Source: Trichostrongylus colubriformis (taxonomy: Eukaryota > Nematoda > Chromadorea > Rhabditida > Trichostrongylidae). Taken from it: DNA of 64,000 nt. Below, piece by piece: positions 37,801 through 41,007 of this stretch. Made by a program: the position numbers and the translations under genes. Location: contig OZ022259.1 in assembly GCA_963978905.1 (NCBI GenBank), forward strand, positions 4,960,001 to 5,024,000. The letters are read 5' to 3'. How positions within the stretch are numbered: the first letter of the stretch is position 1; each line of letters starts with the position of its first letter. Under the pieces are notes generated by a model. It did no database searches and was not told the origin of the DNA. It was given only the letters and a program-made list of their open reading frames with translations.

Positions 37801-40560
37801 TGACGAAGGCCTCATCCAAAACTCTCAAGTCAAAAGCTTGCTCATCAAAACGTCAGAAATCACGCAGGTGCTGCCGATGACCTTTCAACGATCGTTCGTG
37901 GATAGCCTGAAGATAGTTCTCTCAGAAATTGGCAGCCTCGACATCCACGCTCTCAGAGGAACGAGGATCCGTGCTCTCACTCTGGAAAGGACAAACGTGA
38001 ACAGAGTGAAGGGAAAACCTTTCCTGTTCGTTGAGGTTAGACCTATACTGGTTTGTGAAAATTATCAGATTCACGTTTGAGCCCATTATGATAGCTTTGT
38101 TGAATTGCATCGGTTCATAGACGATAGCTTTTAGAGTAAACTAATTTCAATTGCGACAGTTCCTTCGCGCATAAACAGATGCTGTGCGACTATGGAAACG
38201 GTTTTTTGGTTTGGGAGTGCATGAAAATGTCCTCAAGGCCTAATTATTAAATGGTCTCCACTAGCCAGAATAGTCTCCACCCAAAAACTGGTGTAATGGT
38301 TATGTGTTTTGATTTGCTCAATTCCATTTTTGGGGTCATCTCTGAAGCCTAATTTTTTATTTGCACCGCACCTCAAATGGTGCTTAGAAGCAGTGAATAT
38401 GAAAGTCGAAATGTGTAGTAACACGACAATAAAGAAAACACGGATGGGAATGGCCAAAAACCCGAGAAACAGAACCTCCTTCCCGTCGTCGGTCCTAGGC
38501 GCGGACAACTTTTCCGTCAAGAGGCGGGTAGACTGGAAAAGTTTTCCTTTGGCAAGCTGCCAAAAAAACACGAAGGGATGTTTGGAAATACGACAGCAAC
38601 TATTTTTGGGAGTGAGCTTCAAGTTAAAGCTGAGAAAGCGCAACAAATTCGATCTCGCCCCATACGTTGGCCGCTCTCATCATAGCCAACTACGAATCAC
38701 GTCGCTTGAGGCGGGGTCGGTCATCCAGGGAGTTAGGTGTCATCCGTTGCTCCTTTCTACGCACGGAAAGGCTCTTTTCACCGGGATTTCGCCACAGATA
38801 GTCCTCTTAGACCTAGAGTTCCCATTAAGTGACTTGTTTTAGGGATTCCTAGGTAACCACATTACACCTGATGCTGTCTTTGACAAGAAAAAAATATCAT
38901 CTTGTGTTTGCTTTTAAAATTTTTCCCACCTCGCTCACTATAGCGTAGCACGAAAGACAGCGAGAGAGTGAGACGAGTATAAGACTTCAGTGAAGGTCAA
39001 GCACTGATGGACGAATCCTTGTTGGAAGGAATGCATTTTTGATTGACCTAGTTTTACCCCTAACCCCGTCCAACGACATCATCAGCGTGGGAGCAAAAAC
39101 GGGGGAAGGGGGGGGGGGGTGACATATGTACAGTGTTTACTCCTGAAATAATCTGTTTCCCCTGGGTACCCGAACGAGTTAAGACCTGATCTTTTCCTAT
39201 TGTACGCTAGGCAGTGGCTTCCTCATTCTAAGGAAACTCTAAGTTGTTTGTGATTTTTCTATTCCTATTTTCTGATCAGAGGGAGAAGTTTATCTCTCAA
39301 ATCATTTGTTCAGCTCAATTTTATTTTGGCAATAATGTTCTTTAGGTATGCGAAAGTAGGGGGGGAGGGGCGCTTTATAAGGCACCGGTCATGATCGCGC
39401 AACATACTCGAAGTTGCAGGTGGTACTCAAAGTAACGCGCAGTAGTATGTACCTTATGAGCTCGCTAGAAATAATTCATCGCGCGCTTACCGCCAACGGC
39501 GCTTTCTGTGACACATCTTGAAAGAAATGCCGTTAAATTATACAACACATTCATTTTTCAGATAAACACTTTGCATATTGCCGACTGCAAACTACACAGC
39601 ACTCGTGCTCGTGAGTTCTTCACGGGACTCACCGCCACTCGTCTGTCCGTCATCAACACCACGTTCAGTTGCGATCCGAACGACTGCGAGATGAATGCAT
39701 TGCTTCTGAAGCCATCACGCCACGACTTGTTGTGGAAATTCCATGGGAACTCCTGCAGCGGATCGACCACTCCCGCCACCAGCGAGGAATTTTTTTGTGA
39801 TCAACCAACTGTGCTTCACCAATCTGGTCTCACTTGTCGACGGAGTTGGGCAATAGCCGATTGTGTCTGTGCTGGATCGTCGTCTGCATCGTTTCCAGAT
39901 CTCAACGCTTCTGTTGTCGTAATTGGAGACTGTGAACATCTAACGATGCGAAGCGTGGGTGCCACGACCCAAGCACTGTACCTCTTCAGGATCAGTCGAT
40001 GTGACGTGGTGGGGATGCCGACGATGACCAAAACTCTTAAGATCTACCATTCAAATCTGTTTATTCATAGTAAAGCATTTCTTAACAATCACATCTCAAT
40101 TATGGCTCTTTCACATGCAATTGTTTCTCGAGTTGAACCACAAGCTTTTATTAACGTCACTATCGACGAGATGGCCATCAGCAACTCATCGTTGGCTAGT
40201 TGGCATTCCGAATCTGTCGAAACGTCGAGATTCACAAATGTGAGCATCGTGGGCTCCCGAATCGGAACGGTGACTTCTCTGTTGGGTGCAGTAAGAGATG
40301 TGTCCATAAGGAACAGCATTCTGTCCACTAGTGAAGGTTTATCGGCAATCAGAGATGTTCACCTCAGCAATAATACTGTACTTTGCTGCTGTGACAACCC
40401 CACGAGTACCTGTGGAAGTGATATTGGTATGAAGCGAAAATGCAGGGAGTATTCAAAATTTTTCTTTTGTAATGTCAGTGAGTACACTGATAACCCGAAG
40501 ATGCCATTGTTTCTATTGACTATGTGCTTCTTTATGATTAATCATGTCTGTATTGAATAA
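1665..40560 (+). CDS. Five-exon gene for a secreted/surface LRR-like protein (whole model)
   Basis: I join exons 1665-1855, 32477-32631, 36482-36804, 37556-38035 and 39562-40560. Junction phases agree at every step (2, 1, 0, 0), giving 2148 nt: 715 residues plus TAA. Acceptors are all TTTCAG-type and donors are GTAAGT, GTGAGA, GTACGT and GTTAGA. A hydrophobic stretch (residues about 32-43) is followed by a C-x3-C-x-C-x6-C cap (Cys 50, 54, 56, 63) typical of LRR N-terminal caps. Then come irregular repeats rich in Ile/Leu/Val with N-x-S/T glycosylation sites, a mid-protein cysteine cap in exon 5, a second cysteine pair opening another solenoid, and a short hydrophobic tail. The role is probably extracellular ligand binding or adhesion, which is inference. 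I do not recognise the orthologue. The first exon could instead begin at an acceptor near 1744. Confidence 0.7.
3444..3728. mobile_element. MULE-like MITE, copy B
   Basis: The ends GGGTGTGCACCCTTATGTCA and its complement ending TGACATAAAAGTACACCC bound 285 bp. The left end is duplicated in tandem about 50 bp inside (near 3492). The flanking 9-mers tcaaggttc and ccaaggata match at 6 of 9 positions. The core matches copy A in inverse orientation. Confidence 0.65.
4575..5010. repeat. Interspersed repeat R1, copy 2
   Basis: This stretch is collinear with 1-336/824-885 and 35985-36437. It has an uninterrupted 'gccacttaaactcg', which provides the empty site for the TTAA element in copy 1. No coding frame is conserved. 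Confidence 0.8.
5440..5858. other. AT-rich tract and unique DNA before the Ty3 element
   Basis: Positions about 5470-5575 are a low-complexity run of aataaat motifs. The rest, up to the GGAAA target site at 5854-5858, shows no gene. Confidence 0.4.
5859..6047 (+). repeat. 5' LTR of Ty3/gypsy element
   Basis: The LTR is 189 bp and runs TGTTGGGG...CACAACA. A TATATAA box lies at 5954-5960 and a poly(A) signal AATAAA at 6006-6011, placing U3, R and U5 in this short LTR. Confidence 0.95.
5954..5960 (+). promoter_or_regulatory. TATA box in the Ty3 LTR
   Basis: The TATATAA sequence would place the transcription start near 5984, about 13 nt before an in-frame ATG at 5997. The same box is repeated in the 3' LTR. 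Confidence 0.6.
5997..10247 (+). CDS. gag-pol: Ty3/gypsy Gag-Pol polyprotein
   Basis: This frame is open from 5961; 5997 is the first ATG likely to lie in the transcript, and it sits inside the LTR. A later ATG at 6135 is an alternative. Residue numbers here count from 5961. The order is a charged Gag region, a zinc knuckle CPICQHQHWKKDC near 300, an aspartic protease LDTGADVT near 379, reverse transcriptase with YLDDVIV near 671, RNase H with DASEYGIGA near 819, integrase HHCC from about 1046 (HEGHPG...CTDCQ), and the catalytic triad D in IDYAGP (about 1110), D in SDNGTQF (about 1164) and E in GQAERF (about 1200). A C-terminal W-PG...Y.V..G..W+RH module of the GPY type follows. The product makes Gag particles and the enzymes for reverse transcription and integration. 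Every key residue looks present. Confidence 0.93.
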   Translation: MPSNKASCSLPADKDTTTGDQDNDCKEPTAAIATTRQDAPYKDLLKMLADQQKTMADQQKLLVDLFKKMSTTNATTEESLFDRMSRRIDKFAYDPEQDDCFSLWYSRHKDIFEIDCKGMEEKMKTRLLVSALDAVSHTRFSRYILPKEPSELSWMDTLGVLKTLFGTKKSLFRRRFECFRMNFSPNEDIDNFVNLLKVRAMEANFKDIKQETLECLALTFAFQAPELAEYRIRFLRRLDEDENTTVDDLAKEYHAWKSVKDDSKIVEAVTSPGVCAVQKRGKRRPRLPPKPRSPPSPCPICQHQHWKKDCPENRKVTSAAQESRTAPRRRQKQSSPRIWYQRAIGRAGDVQKYLEVHINGHPTHLQLDTGADVTIISRPTWMQLGSPHLQKTYDVFKGANGQPLVIHGKFEASFVVVDNRGKAHPGQGICYVSDDLDLLGITWIEQISDFSSVLKKFNIHKVQTLNQDALREPTVAKLKRTFPDVFMSGLGCCTKTKATLSLKPDARPIFIKKRPVPYASVPLLDAEIDRLLAQNVISAVDHSQWAAPIVVVRKANGTIRLCADFSTGLNDALLLHRHPLPTAEDVFTKLNGGTVFSQIDFADAYLQIEVDNDSKELLTVNTHRGLYRYNRLPFGVKSAPGIFQQIIDSMIAGLNGVAAYLDDVIVTGRTLTEHNANLEALFSRISAYGFRVRIDKCHFVMTQLTYLGNIITAAGRRPDPRKIDAISKMPKPKDTAQVRSFLGLINHYGAFVPEMRQLRAPLDALLKKDASFNWNSECDAAFERAKEILASDLLLTHYDPKLPIIVAADASEYGIGAVISHRNHDGSEKAIYHASRSLTAAEKNYGQIEKEGLALIFAVRKFHRYLYGRRFTLLTDHKPLLAIFGSKKGIPAYSANRLQRWRLTLLAYDFDIEYRSTTSFGQADALSRLIAAQSPPEEDVIIAKIAKDVDAIFCDHVSRLPLSANDIARATAEDDCLRQVLDHVTHDTWPKKPSPAVARYAHLRDDLSTQQGCLLFGARIIIPPSLQPSILKTLHEGHPGMNRMKALARSYVFWTGINEDVEKLVRTCTDCQEAAKSPIKHTLCPWPRPSAPWSRIHIDYAGPLDGISYLVVVDAFSKWPEIIPMTSTTTTATLKELQSLFARFGFPQIIVSDNGTQFTSTEFQDFCRKKGIEHIRSPPFHPQSNGQAERFVDTFKRTLQKLKNNGTTTDALQTFLFTYRNTPCASSPDGRSPAENFIGRHLRSTLDLLRPNGETGSSQSTDMEKQFNRRHGARPRKFEPDDLVYARDYRSGQPRWSPGRILLRHGRALYDVMVQGSIWKRHVNQLLPRTSMETATQLMEAFDVPFNSSAPPSQPQPTLPSSPTLAATTSTTKSTETTTTTIPTPSTTHRRSTRIRHPPEFLQIDPYAKSYYGRQS
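6048..6066 (+). promoter_or_regulatory. Primer binding site of the Ty3 element
   Basis: TGGCGATCAGGAT begins 2 nt after the LTR end. It would pair with a tRNA whose mature 3' end is ...TCGCCA. It lies inside the open gag-pol frame. Confidence 0.5.
10245..10255 (+). promoter_or_regulatory. Polypurine tract of the Ty3 element
   Basis: The run AGGGGGGAGG directly precedes the 3' LTR and overlaps the TAG stop of gag-pol. This is the expected plus-strand primer. Confidence 0.75.
10256..10444 (+). repeat. 3' LTR of Ty3/gypsy element
   Basis: The LTR is 189 bp and identical by eye to 5859-6047. It is followed by the GGAAA duplication. Confidence 0.95.
10826..10976. repeat. Inverted repeat with about 24-bp arms
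   Basis: 'gtgcgacatgagaatgaggg' at about 10832-10851 is complementary to 'cctcattctcatgtcgcac' near 10951-10969, with a loop of about 100 nt. There is no TA or longer duplication at the ends, so it could be a decayed foldback element. Confidence 0.5.
11575..13130 (+). mobile_element. Tc3-like DNA transposon, decayed
   Basis: This 1556-bp element is flanked by TA (11573-11574 and 13131-13132). The ends read CAGTGTGTCCCAAAAGTATA and its complement. Each inverted repeat is about 200 bp, and the terminal motif recurs about 176 bp inside each end (11751-11774 and 12930-12952). This is the two-binding-site layout known for Tc3 of Caenorhabditis. The two arms have diverged and the transposase is broken, so the copy is old. 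Confidence 0.88.
11860..12843 (+). pseudogene. Tc3-like transposase, frameshifted
   Basis: It starts with ATG and MPRGTHLSEYEKGQILAY, a paired-like helix-turn-helix start typical of Tc3 transposases, and stops at about codon 53. Further pieces follow in other frames: LTREHEKARIHFAKEHVSW near 12170, then HWKDLRKEPRYFSRRGF..SVMVWAAFS from about 12360. The second catalytic Asp appears in FQQDN and the third motif in WPTKSPDLNPIKNL near 12640. A C-terminal helix follows to about 12843. Several frameshifts and stops prevent function. Confidence 0.85.
13131..15153. other. No gene recognised
   Basis: Only short chance frames occur. A weak resemblance between about 13850-13960 and 38735-38820 (a 'ttcaccgggatt' context) suggests a decayed repeat, but it cannot be classed. 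Confidence 0.35.
15154..15416. mobile_element. MULE-like MITE, copy C
   Basis: This copy is 263 bp with ends GGGTGTGTGCACTTATAACGG and its complement. The flanking 9-mers aaagtcgtc and aaattcttc match at 7 of 9. The interior includes 'gtggcagggcatgga', shared with copies E, F, H and I. Confidence 0.8.
15984..16426. repeat. Foldback element FB, copy 1
   Basis: The two halves are inverted copies of about 160 bp around a central 110 bp. The best part is 'ggctaagatacagcacc' (16093-16109) and its complement near 16291-16307, with arms extending to about 15984 and 16426. Related copies lie at about 44512-44838 and 56705-57620. No coding content was seen. Confidence 0.7.
17154..17173 (+). repeat. 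(ACCG)5 microsatellite
   Basis: Five perfect tandem copies of ACCG are present. Confidence 0.8.
17966..18323 (+). repeat. Tandem duplication, two units of about 179 bp
   Basis: Unit 1 (from 17966) and unit 2 (from 18145) are about 85-90% alike by eye. The second unit stays open in one frame (AEYEQNVGPWTGLEHLW... to FRRFLSIRDTFQCLHKLRM), and the same frame is broken in unit 1. It could be a decayed duplicated exon, but I recognise no domain. Confidence 0.6.
19777..19817. repeat. Hairpin GTGTTGAGCCGGTTG / CAACCGGCTCAACAC
   Basis: Perfect 15-bp arms enclose an 11-nt loop. The same motif recurs near 37022-37037, 61251-61266 and 61370-61381, always beside tRNA-like units, so it is the central part of the tRNA-like foldback family. 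Confidence 0.75.
19883..19954 (+). repeat. tRNA-like unit (single arm copy)
   Basis: It has box-A-like 'ggtagttcagtgg' and box-B 'gggttcgagttc' spaced as in a tRNA, with an anticodon-loop region ending GGAAA. It is preceded by the family head 'accattcagaaactgagtt' and followed by 'cgaagcttgcgcccataactc'. The acceptor and T stems are imperfect, so it is not called a tRNA gene. Confidence 0.65.
20810..21110. other. GC-rich patch with inverted repeats
   Basis: It contains a C-run, a (CTG)5 tract near 20925-20938 and TGGCAGATGG (21038-21047) inverted at 21091-21100 around the palindrome GCGCATGCGC. No supported gene. It might be a decayed element or an island in AT-rich DNA. Confidence 0.4.
21530..21890. 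other. AT-rich low-complexity tract
   Basis: It consists mostly of aataaat/taaaaat runs. The reading frames across it are compositional and are not called. Confidence 0.6.
22079..22256. repeat. Foldback repeat with about 24-bp arms
   Basis: 'ttcaacaacaggtgagactccaaa' is complementary, with a few mismatches, to 'tttggagtcaccattgttgctgaa'. The loop holds 'tttcggtgtttaacacc'. It lies next to 'gccgcagcccgcgatg', a motif also found beside the tRNA-like family. Confidence 0.5.
23797..23925 (+). repeat. tRNA-like foldback family, deleted copy
   Basis: The ends GAAAGTTACTACAAGGAT and ATCCTTGTAGTATCTTTC are inverted. Inside, only the 3' part of one tRNA-like unit remains, with box B 'gggttcgagtctc' and 'cgaagcttttgcccataactcagc'. 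'Tctttcctttatt' occurs at about 23748 and 23920, so a 13-bp duplication around a longer unit is possible. Confidence 0.55.
24764..24820. repeat. One end of a TA-flanked MITE (family of 63490-63973)
   Basis: TA then CAGGGGGTGCCAAAAGAGTAA matches the terminal inverted repeat at the right end of 63490-63973. The next bases 'cggctcacttccact' match its left interior. No partner end was found nearby, so this is a fragment. Confidence 0.55.
25582..25771 (+). repeat. 5' LTR of BEL/Pao element
   Basis: The LTR is 190 bp, with a TATATAAA box at 25661 and a poly(A) signal AATAAA at 25701-25706. It ends ...GTACGAACA. Confidence 0.92.
25774..25791 (+). promoter_or_regulatory. Primer binding site of the BEL element
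   Basis: TGGCGACCACGGCAGGA begins 2 nt past the LTR. It shares the TGGCGA core with the Ty3 site and likewise predicts a tRNA ending ...TCGCCA. Confidence 0.5.
25920..31715 (+). CDS. gag-pol: BEL/Pao Gag-Pol polyprotein
   Basis: The frame is open from 25773 but the first ATG is at 25920, giving 1931 residues. From that start the order is a coiled Gag N-terminus and a DUF1759-like segment (KLELPTFDGNLLEYPEFSAR, about 190). Two or three Cys/His knuckles follow (CPYC..H..C about 405; CFNC...H...C; CRSC..RHH..C). Then come protease FLDSGSNKSYIT (about 597), reverse transcriptase with active-site stretch YVDNVFHG (about 1007), RNase H FTDASSSSYCAV (about 1180), integrase zinc region H..GINHGG...CYHCK (about 1485) and the triad D (GMDFFGPM, 1558), D (ICDNAQSF, 1621) and E (GGIYEKM, 1671). 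A DUF5641-like tail (GDIVLIHDP..GQWKMGQV, about 1807) ends the protein. The second Asp of the usual YxDD is Asn here. The stop lies 32 bp inside the 3' LTR. Confidence 0.93.
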   Translation: MRSNSVQIRRQIGLYQKQAQRHLSTIPIILSDYNIQLPDCNISHLDDDILHSLRLETRDAKASLFKAYSKLTQLHSEWQLLQNDRAERTVFDEYISKYGDYREIISSSAQQVEQLDLLMNEIDKSYPERNLPVPSNSSDADSCDSTGTDRELHERPRHHSCHFLPRPEVCSNGQSTTHLLNFVDASILSKLELPTFDGNLLEYPEFSARFATLVGDKPQLDNVTKLSLLKSCLRGRALQSIEGLSMTAGNYSVAMDILKTLYDDRVTMRHILYTKLAQLPPCDPEGRQLPMLYNKMYSLVRQFGNDDDTKETALGAILLNKLPMRVRSQVYDRTANSHNVTPTELLDILTGIVRKDSSLLEMEYHSRNPSSMQHSGLYTSYTTTVSPRTVRSNLLNAPQKKSSKPCPYCESLLHTAMDCSAYVTPSQRNEQARNLRLCFNCLSSRHRTRECPSKFTCRSCNRRHHSSLCYEPSEPTQSSTRTTSDTFKTRKTNLPVQMSSQPGHSKVIPNTSSSAKPRNSNLYSHTATATDCSEKPPTMSSESQSPADKLISTSISQSTPTKTETPINDAPLITLMCATVTLFNPSKPSKQMEVTAFLDSGSNKSYITQHVAATLQLSTLAEEEINVCTFATTGSLQLQCENHHIGIYTEKGARQLYVKSVPILTRALYRAQLAQSGDSNSITITTCEPSILIGNDYFWDMVLSENFYYKALSNGYHLLHTTIGDIIVNKVPDVKTAIAYTSFNEGVANPSNHEDLAELVSKFWKLEAVGIIDDPNQNDDEECLNLFNNSILYNDDERRYTVSLPFKINPSQLPDNYGLAYSRLCSQLRTLQQNPLYLEKYNAVIVDQLGRGIIEEVPQEQLRLPSHYLPHHGVIKPDGNSFKVRCVYDGSARTKGNISLNDTLYRGPVLLPDLTGILLRTRFHRILISSDIEKAFLMVGLNEDSRDYTRFLWLRDPSQPPRNDNLVAYRFTRVPFGLVSSPFLLAGTIHFHLTSTATPISQTILRNTYVDNVFHGVNSLNEGTSFYHESKELFQKAGMNLRAYASNSDELNKYFENKESCNVSRLQKLLGLQWDTQNDVVSIQLPSTSPDSVTWTKRKILKYIASIYDPLGFITPVTLIGKLILQSLWKIELSWDQVLPSEIDTRWRLFTSSWTTTRYQVPRTLEVLKQNTPSEYDVHVFTDASSSSYCAVSYIVARSQTAPPRVSFLISKSRLAPLKQSITIPRLELAAMMIGAKLLTYACQQLDIHIARKFLWSDSSVALNWVNNKKDLPVFVSNRVKIINDHTVDVNIKHVPGSLNPADIGTRGTTIEDLLKSELWWKGPPFLLHEEANWPQNNYMSFSESVSENPSLPNVVVTTNVQTPTNISGQPPFINVNRFSSWTRLLNTVVYVLHFIVKKCPKAQQRFSNSPSLLSHRAENILFRLAQAFSPPSSEQKKQLSLFLCDKTVLWKSKGRIENACLPSDAITPIFLPSQGHVTNLFVLHIHKGINHGGINHTLTSLRQKVWVPKGRSTIKRILHNYCYHCKRYSAKPYSLPPFPIHPERRVTCPQYPFQNTGMDFFGPMNYRTKENVIDKYWVLLFTCLNCRAVYIDVILNMTAYTVLHVLRRFITTVGCPTWIICDNAQSFKTIDQCYSSIPESNTESNLIDYCTKARIQMKFIPSLSPWQGGIYEKMIDIFKKSYQHAISSRLLDIDDIRTIAKETEAIVNTRPLTYYSDDITYFPLRPIDFLRPYAKLCGPHPEDYERDWLPIYSTRDSVLCQWKRTSEMIAKFWKRWNNEYLTTLREYFQREHNNPRSCEEKPPKLGDIVLIHDPLLQRGQWKMGQVIGSADNFQRSVRIRLPSKKEISRPNCLIYKMELSASHEQNPARRETLAQQSRRPQPHHPMITRSKAHLNQNTICMDHQEKERKEAQASTCLPPGVSLQENESDI
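31684..31873 (+). repeat. 3' LTR of BEL/Pao element
   Basis: The LTR is 190 bp and identical by eye to 25582-25771. It is preceded by a short purine-rich run (gccgggag) and followed by CGGGC. Its first 32 bp encode the polyprotein C-terminus. Confidence 0.92.
32477..32631 (+). CDS. LRR-like gene exon 2
   Basis: Acceptor CATTTCAG ends at 32476 and donor GTGAGA starts at 32632. The first base completes the TC left by exon 1 (Ser), and the last base G pairs with GC of exon 3 (Gly). The encoded stretch (CESTPFSKLVISSLGG, then VFVANDSFAGVVLSDRLEF) continues the LRR-like pattern. Both phases fit, which supports this small exon lying far from exon 1. Confidence 0.68.
32729..32844. repeat. Inverted repeat with about 38-bp arms in intron 2
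   Basis: 'gatgtttcgatacgaaact..tctaatgattttat' is complementary to 'ataaaatcattaga..agtttcgtatcgtgaacatc', with few mismatches and a loop of about 35 nt. There is no coding content. Confidence 0.65.
33394..33759. mobile_element. MULE-like MITE, copy D
   Basis: The ends AGGTGTGTACACTTATGAC and GTCATAAGTGTACACACCC bound 366 bp. The flanking 9-mers gtcatcgag and gtcatcgga match at 7 of 9. The interior shares 'gaattccgctcaa' with copy G and has a longer unique centre. Confidence 0.75.
33760..35984. other. Intron 2 remainder, no gene recognised
   Basis: This is AT-rich unique DNA. The only structure noted is a short perfect hairpin around 34836-34865 (GTTTTCACAA ... TTGTGAAAAC). Confidence 0.4.
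35985..36437. repeat. Interspersed repeat R1, copy 3, abutting exon 3
   Basis: This stretch is collinear with 4575-5010 and the copy at the window start, with an uninterrupted 'cacttaaattcg'. It ends about 45 bp before the exon 3 acceptor, so it comes close to supplying sequence at a functional splice site. Confidence 0.8.
36482..36804 (+). CDS. LRR-like gene exon 3
   Basis: Acceptor GATTTCAG ends at 36481 and donor GTACGT starts at 36805. The frame encodes residues 116-223 of the joined protein: hydrophobic, repeat-like stretches (SVEEVLLEGVVGQLDETFLL, then LHMVNVTMRSLVPRLLMHFHE). It ends on a codon boundary, matching exon 4. Confidence 0.72.
36844..37186. mobile_element. Inverted pair of tRNA-like units (foldback element) in intron 3
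   Basis: The left arm carries a tRNA-like unit on the minus strand (36881-36955) and the right arm one on the plus strand (37073-37146). The arms are inverted copies from GAAAGTTGTTACAGG (36844) to the matching TAACAACTTTC (ends 37186). The centre contains 'gtgttgagccggttgg'. The pol III-type promoters face outward. It starts 39 bp after the exon 3 donor. Confidence 0.75.
37073..37146 (+). repeat. tRNA-like unit (best-folding copy)
   Basis: The acceptor arm GGTCTCG pairs with TGAGACC. The D stem GTGC/GCAC flanks AATGGATTA. The anticodon stem TATGC/GCATG encloses loop CTGGAAA (U33 kept, anticodon position GGA). The T stem has box B GGTTCGAGTCC. The D arm resembles tRNA-Arg. Because the unit sits in a dispersed inverted repeat and other copies are decayed, I treat it as repeat-borne rather than a cellular tRNA gene. 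Confidence 0.6.
37556..38035 (+). CDS. LRR-like gene exon 4
   Basis: Acceptor GATTTCAG ends at 37555; a competing TTTTTTCAG 7 bp upstream gives the wrong frame. Donor GTTAGA starts at 38036. Phase is 0 at both ends. Residues 224-383 show repeating I-x-x-C/S-x-I motifs (ISISNCSIGRI, LTFTGCVVGKM, ILIEDSRIASIDEGLIQ, LLIKTSEITQV, LKIVLSEIGSLD, LTLERTNVNRV) at about 22-25-residue spacing, as in an LRR or related solenoid. Confidence 0.78.
38036..39561 (+). other. Intron 4
   Basis: It runs from GTTAGA to ATTTTTCAG. It contains a G-run near 39106-39118 and overlapping frames on both strands at about 38233-38842 that have no family features and are not called. Confidence 0.6.
39562..40560 (+). CDS. 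LRR-like gene exon 5 (terminal)
   Basis: It continues in phase 0 after ATTTTTCAG with INTLHIADCKLHSTRAREFF. A cysteine cap follows (SCDPNDCEMNALLL...GNSC), then a second cap-like pair (LTCRRSWAIADCVC) that starts another solenoid stretch with N-glycosylation sites (NVT, NSS, NVS, NNT), a CCC/C cluster (VLCCCDNPTSTC) and a short hydrophobic tail (MPLFLLTMCFFMI) ending in TAA. The tail could be a GPI-type signal or the end of a membrane segment. A possible donor GTATGA near 40426 would allow an alternative C-terminus. Confidence 0.78.
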   Translation: MNTLHIADCKLHSTRAREFFTGLTATRLSVINTTFSCDPNDCEMNALLLKPSRHDLLWKFHGNSCSGSTTPATSEEFFCDQPTVLHQSGLTCRRSWAIADCVCAGSSSASFPDLNASVVVIGDCEHLTMRSVGATTQALYLFRISRCDVVGMPTMTKTLKIYHSNLFIHSKAFLNNHISIMALSHAIVSRVEPQAFINVTIDEMAISNSSLASWHSESVETSRFTNVSIVGSRIGTVTSLLGAVRDVSIRNSILSTSEGLSAIRDVHLSNNTVLCCCDNPTSTCGSDIGMKRKCREYSKFFFCNVSEYTDNPKMPLFLLTMCFFMINHVCIE

Positions 40561-40561
40561 A
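40556..40561 (+). terminator. Poly(A) signal of the LRR-like gene
   Basis: AATAAA overlaps the TAA stop codon at 40558-40560, which implies a very short 3' UTR, as is common in nematodes. Confidence 0.65.
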
Positions 40562-40763
40562 TGATATTGTCGTCAAGGGGAATTATAATTCGAATAATAG
40601 AAATGTAAGGTCTAAGGTACATCCCGTAGGCAAAGTGGTTTACGCCGTCACTTGAGAAATGCGATACCGCTCACGTTCTCTGAGTAATCGACGCGTCGCG
40701 ACGAAATGATTACCCGCAAACTGTCGCACCGTCATGGCACTGTCCAAAGTGTCTGCGATCATC

Positions 40764-40998
40764 GGGTGTGTGCAGATGTGACAGCGAATGGCGTGGCCGC
40801 CCGCGGCGTGTGGCGCGGCGGGTGCGAGTGTCAGTGGCAGGGCATGGCAGCCTTCAAGCGAGGCAGTGTGGCATGGGTGGAAGCGCATGACCCAGCCACG
40901 CTCGCCGGGCTCGCAAGAGCAGTCGGTTCATAAGTCGTACTGGTGGCGCCGCGAATAAAACGAAGCGAAGCGATTCGCTGTCATATCTGCACACACCC
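40764..40998. mobile_element. MULE-like MITE, copy E
   Basis: This 235-bp copy has ends GGGTGTGTGCAGATGTGACAG and complement, and a perfect 9-bp target duplication gcgatcatc (40755-40763 and 40999-41007). The interior 'gtggcagggcatggcagcc' is shared with C, F, H and I. It lies about 200 bp past the LRR-like gene. Confidence 0.9.
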
Positions 40999-41007
40999 GC
41001 GATCATC

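Noticed and set aside
38309..38842. 177-codon plus-strand frame in intron 4, with an opposite-strand frame of 137 codons
   Set aside because: Both frames overlap, neither shows domains, and the host exons splice cleanly around them.
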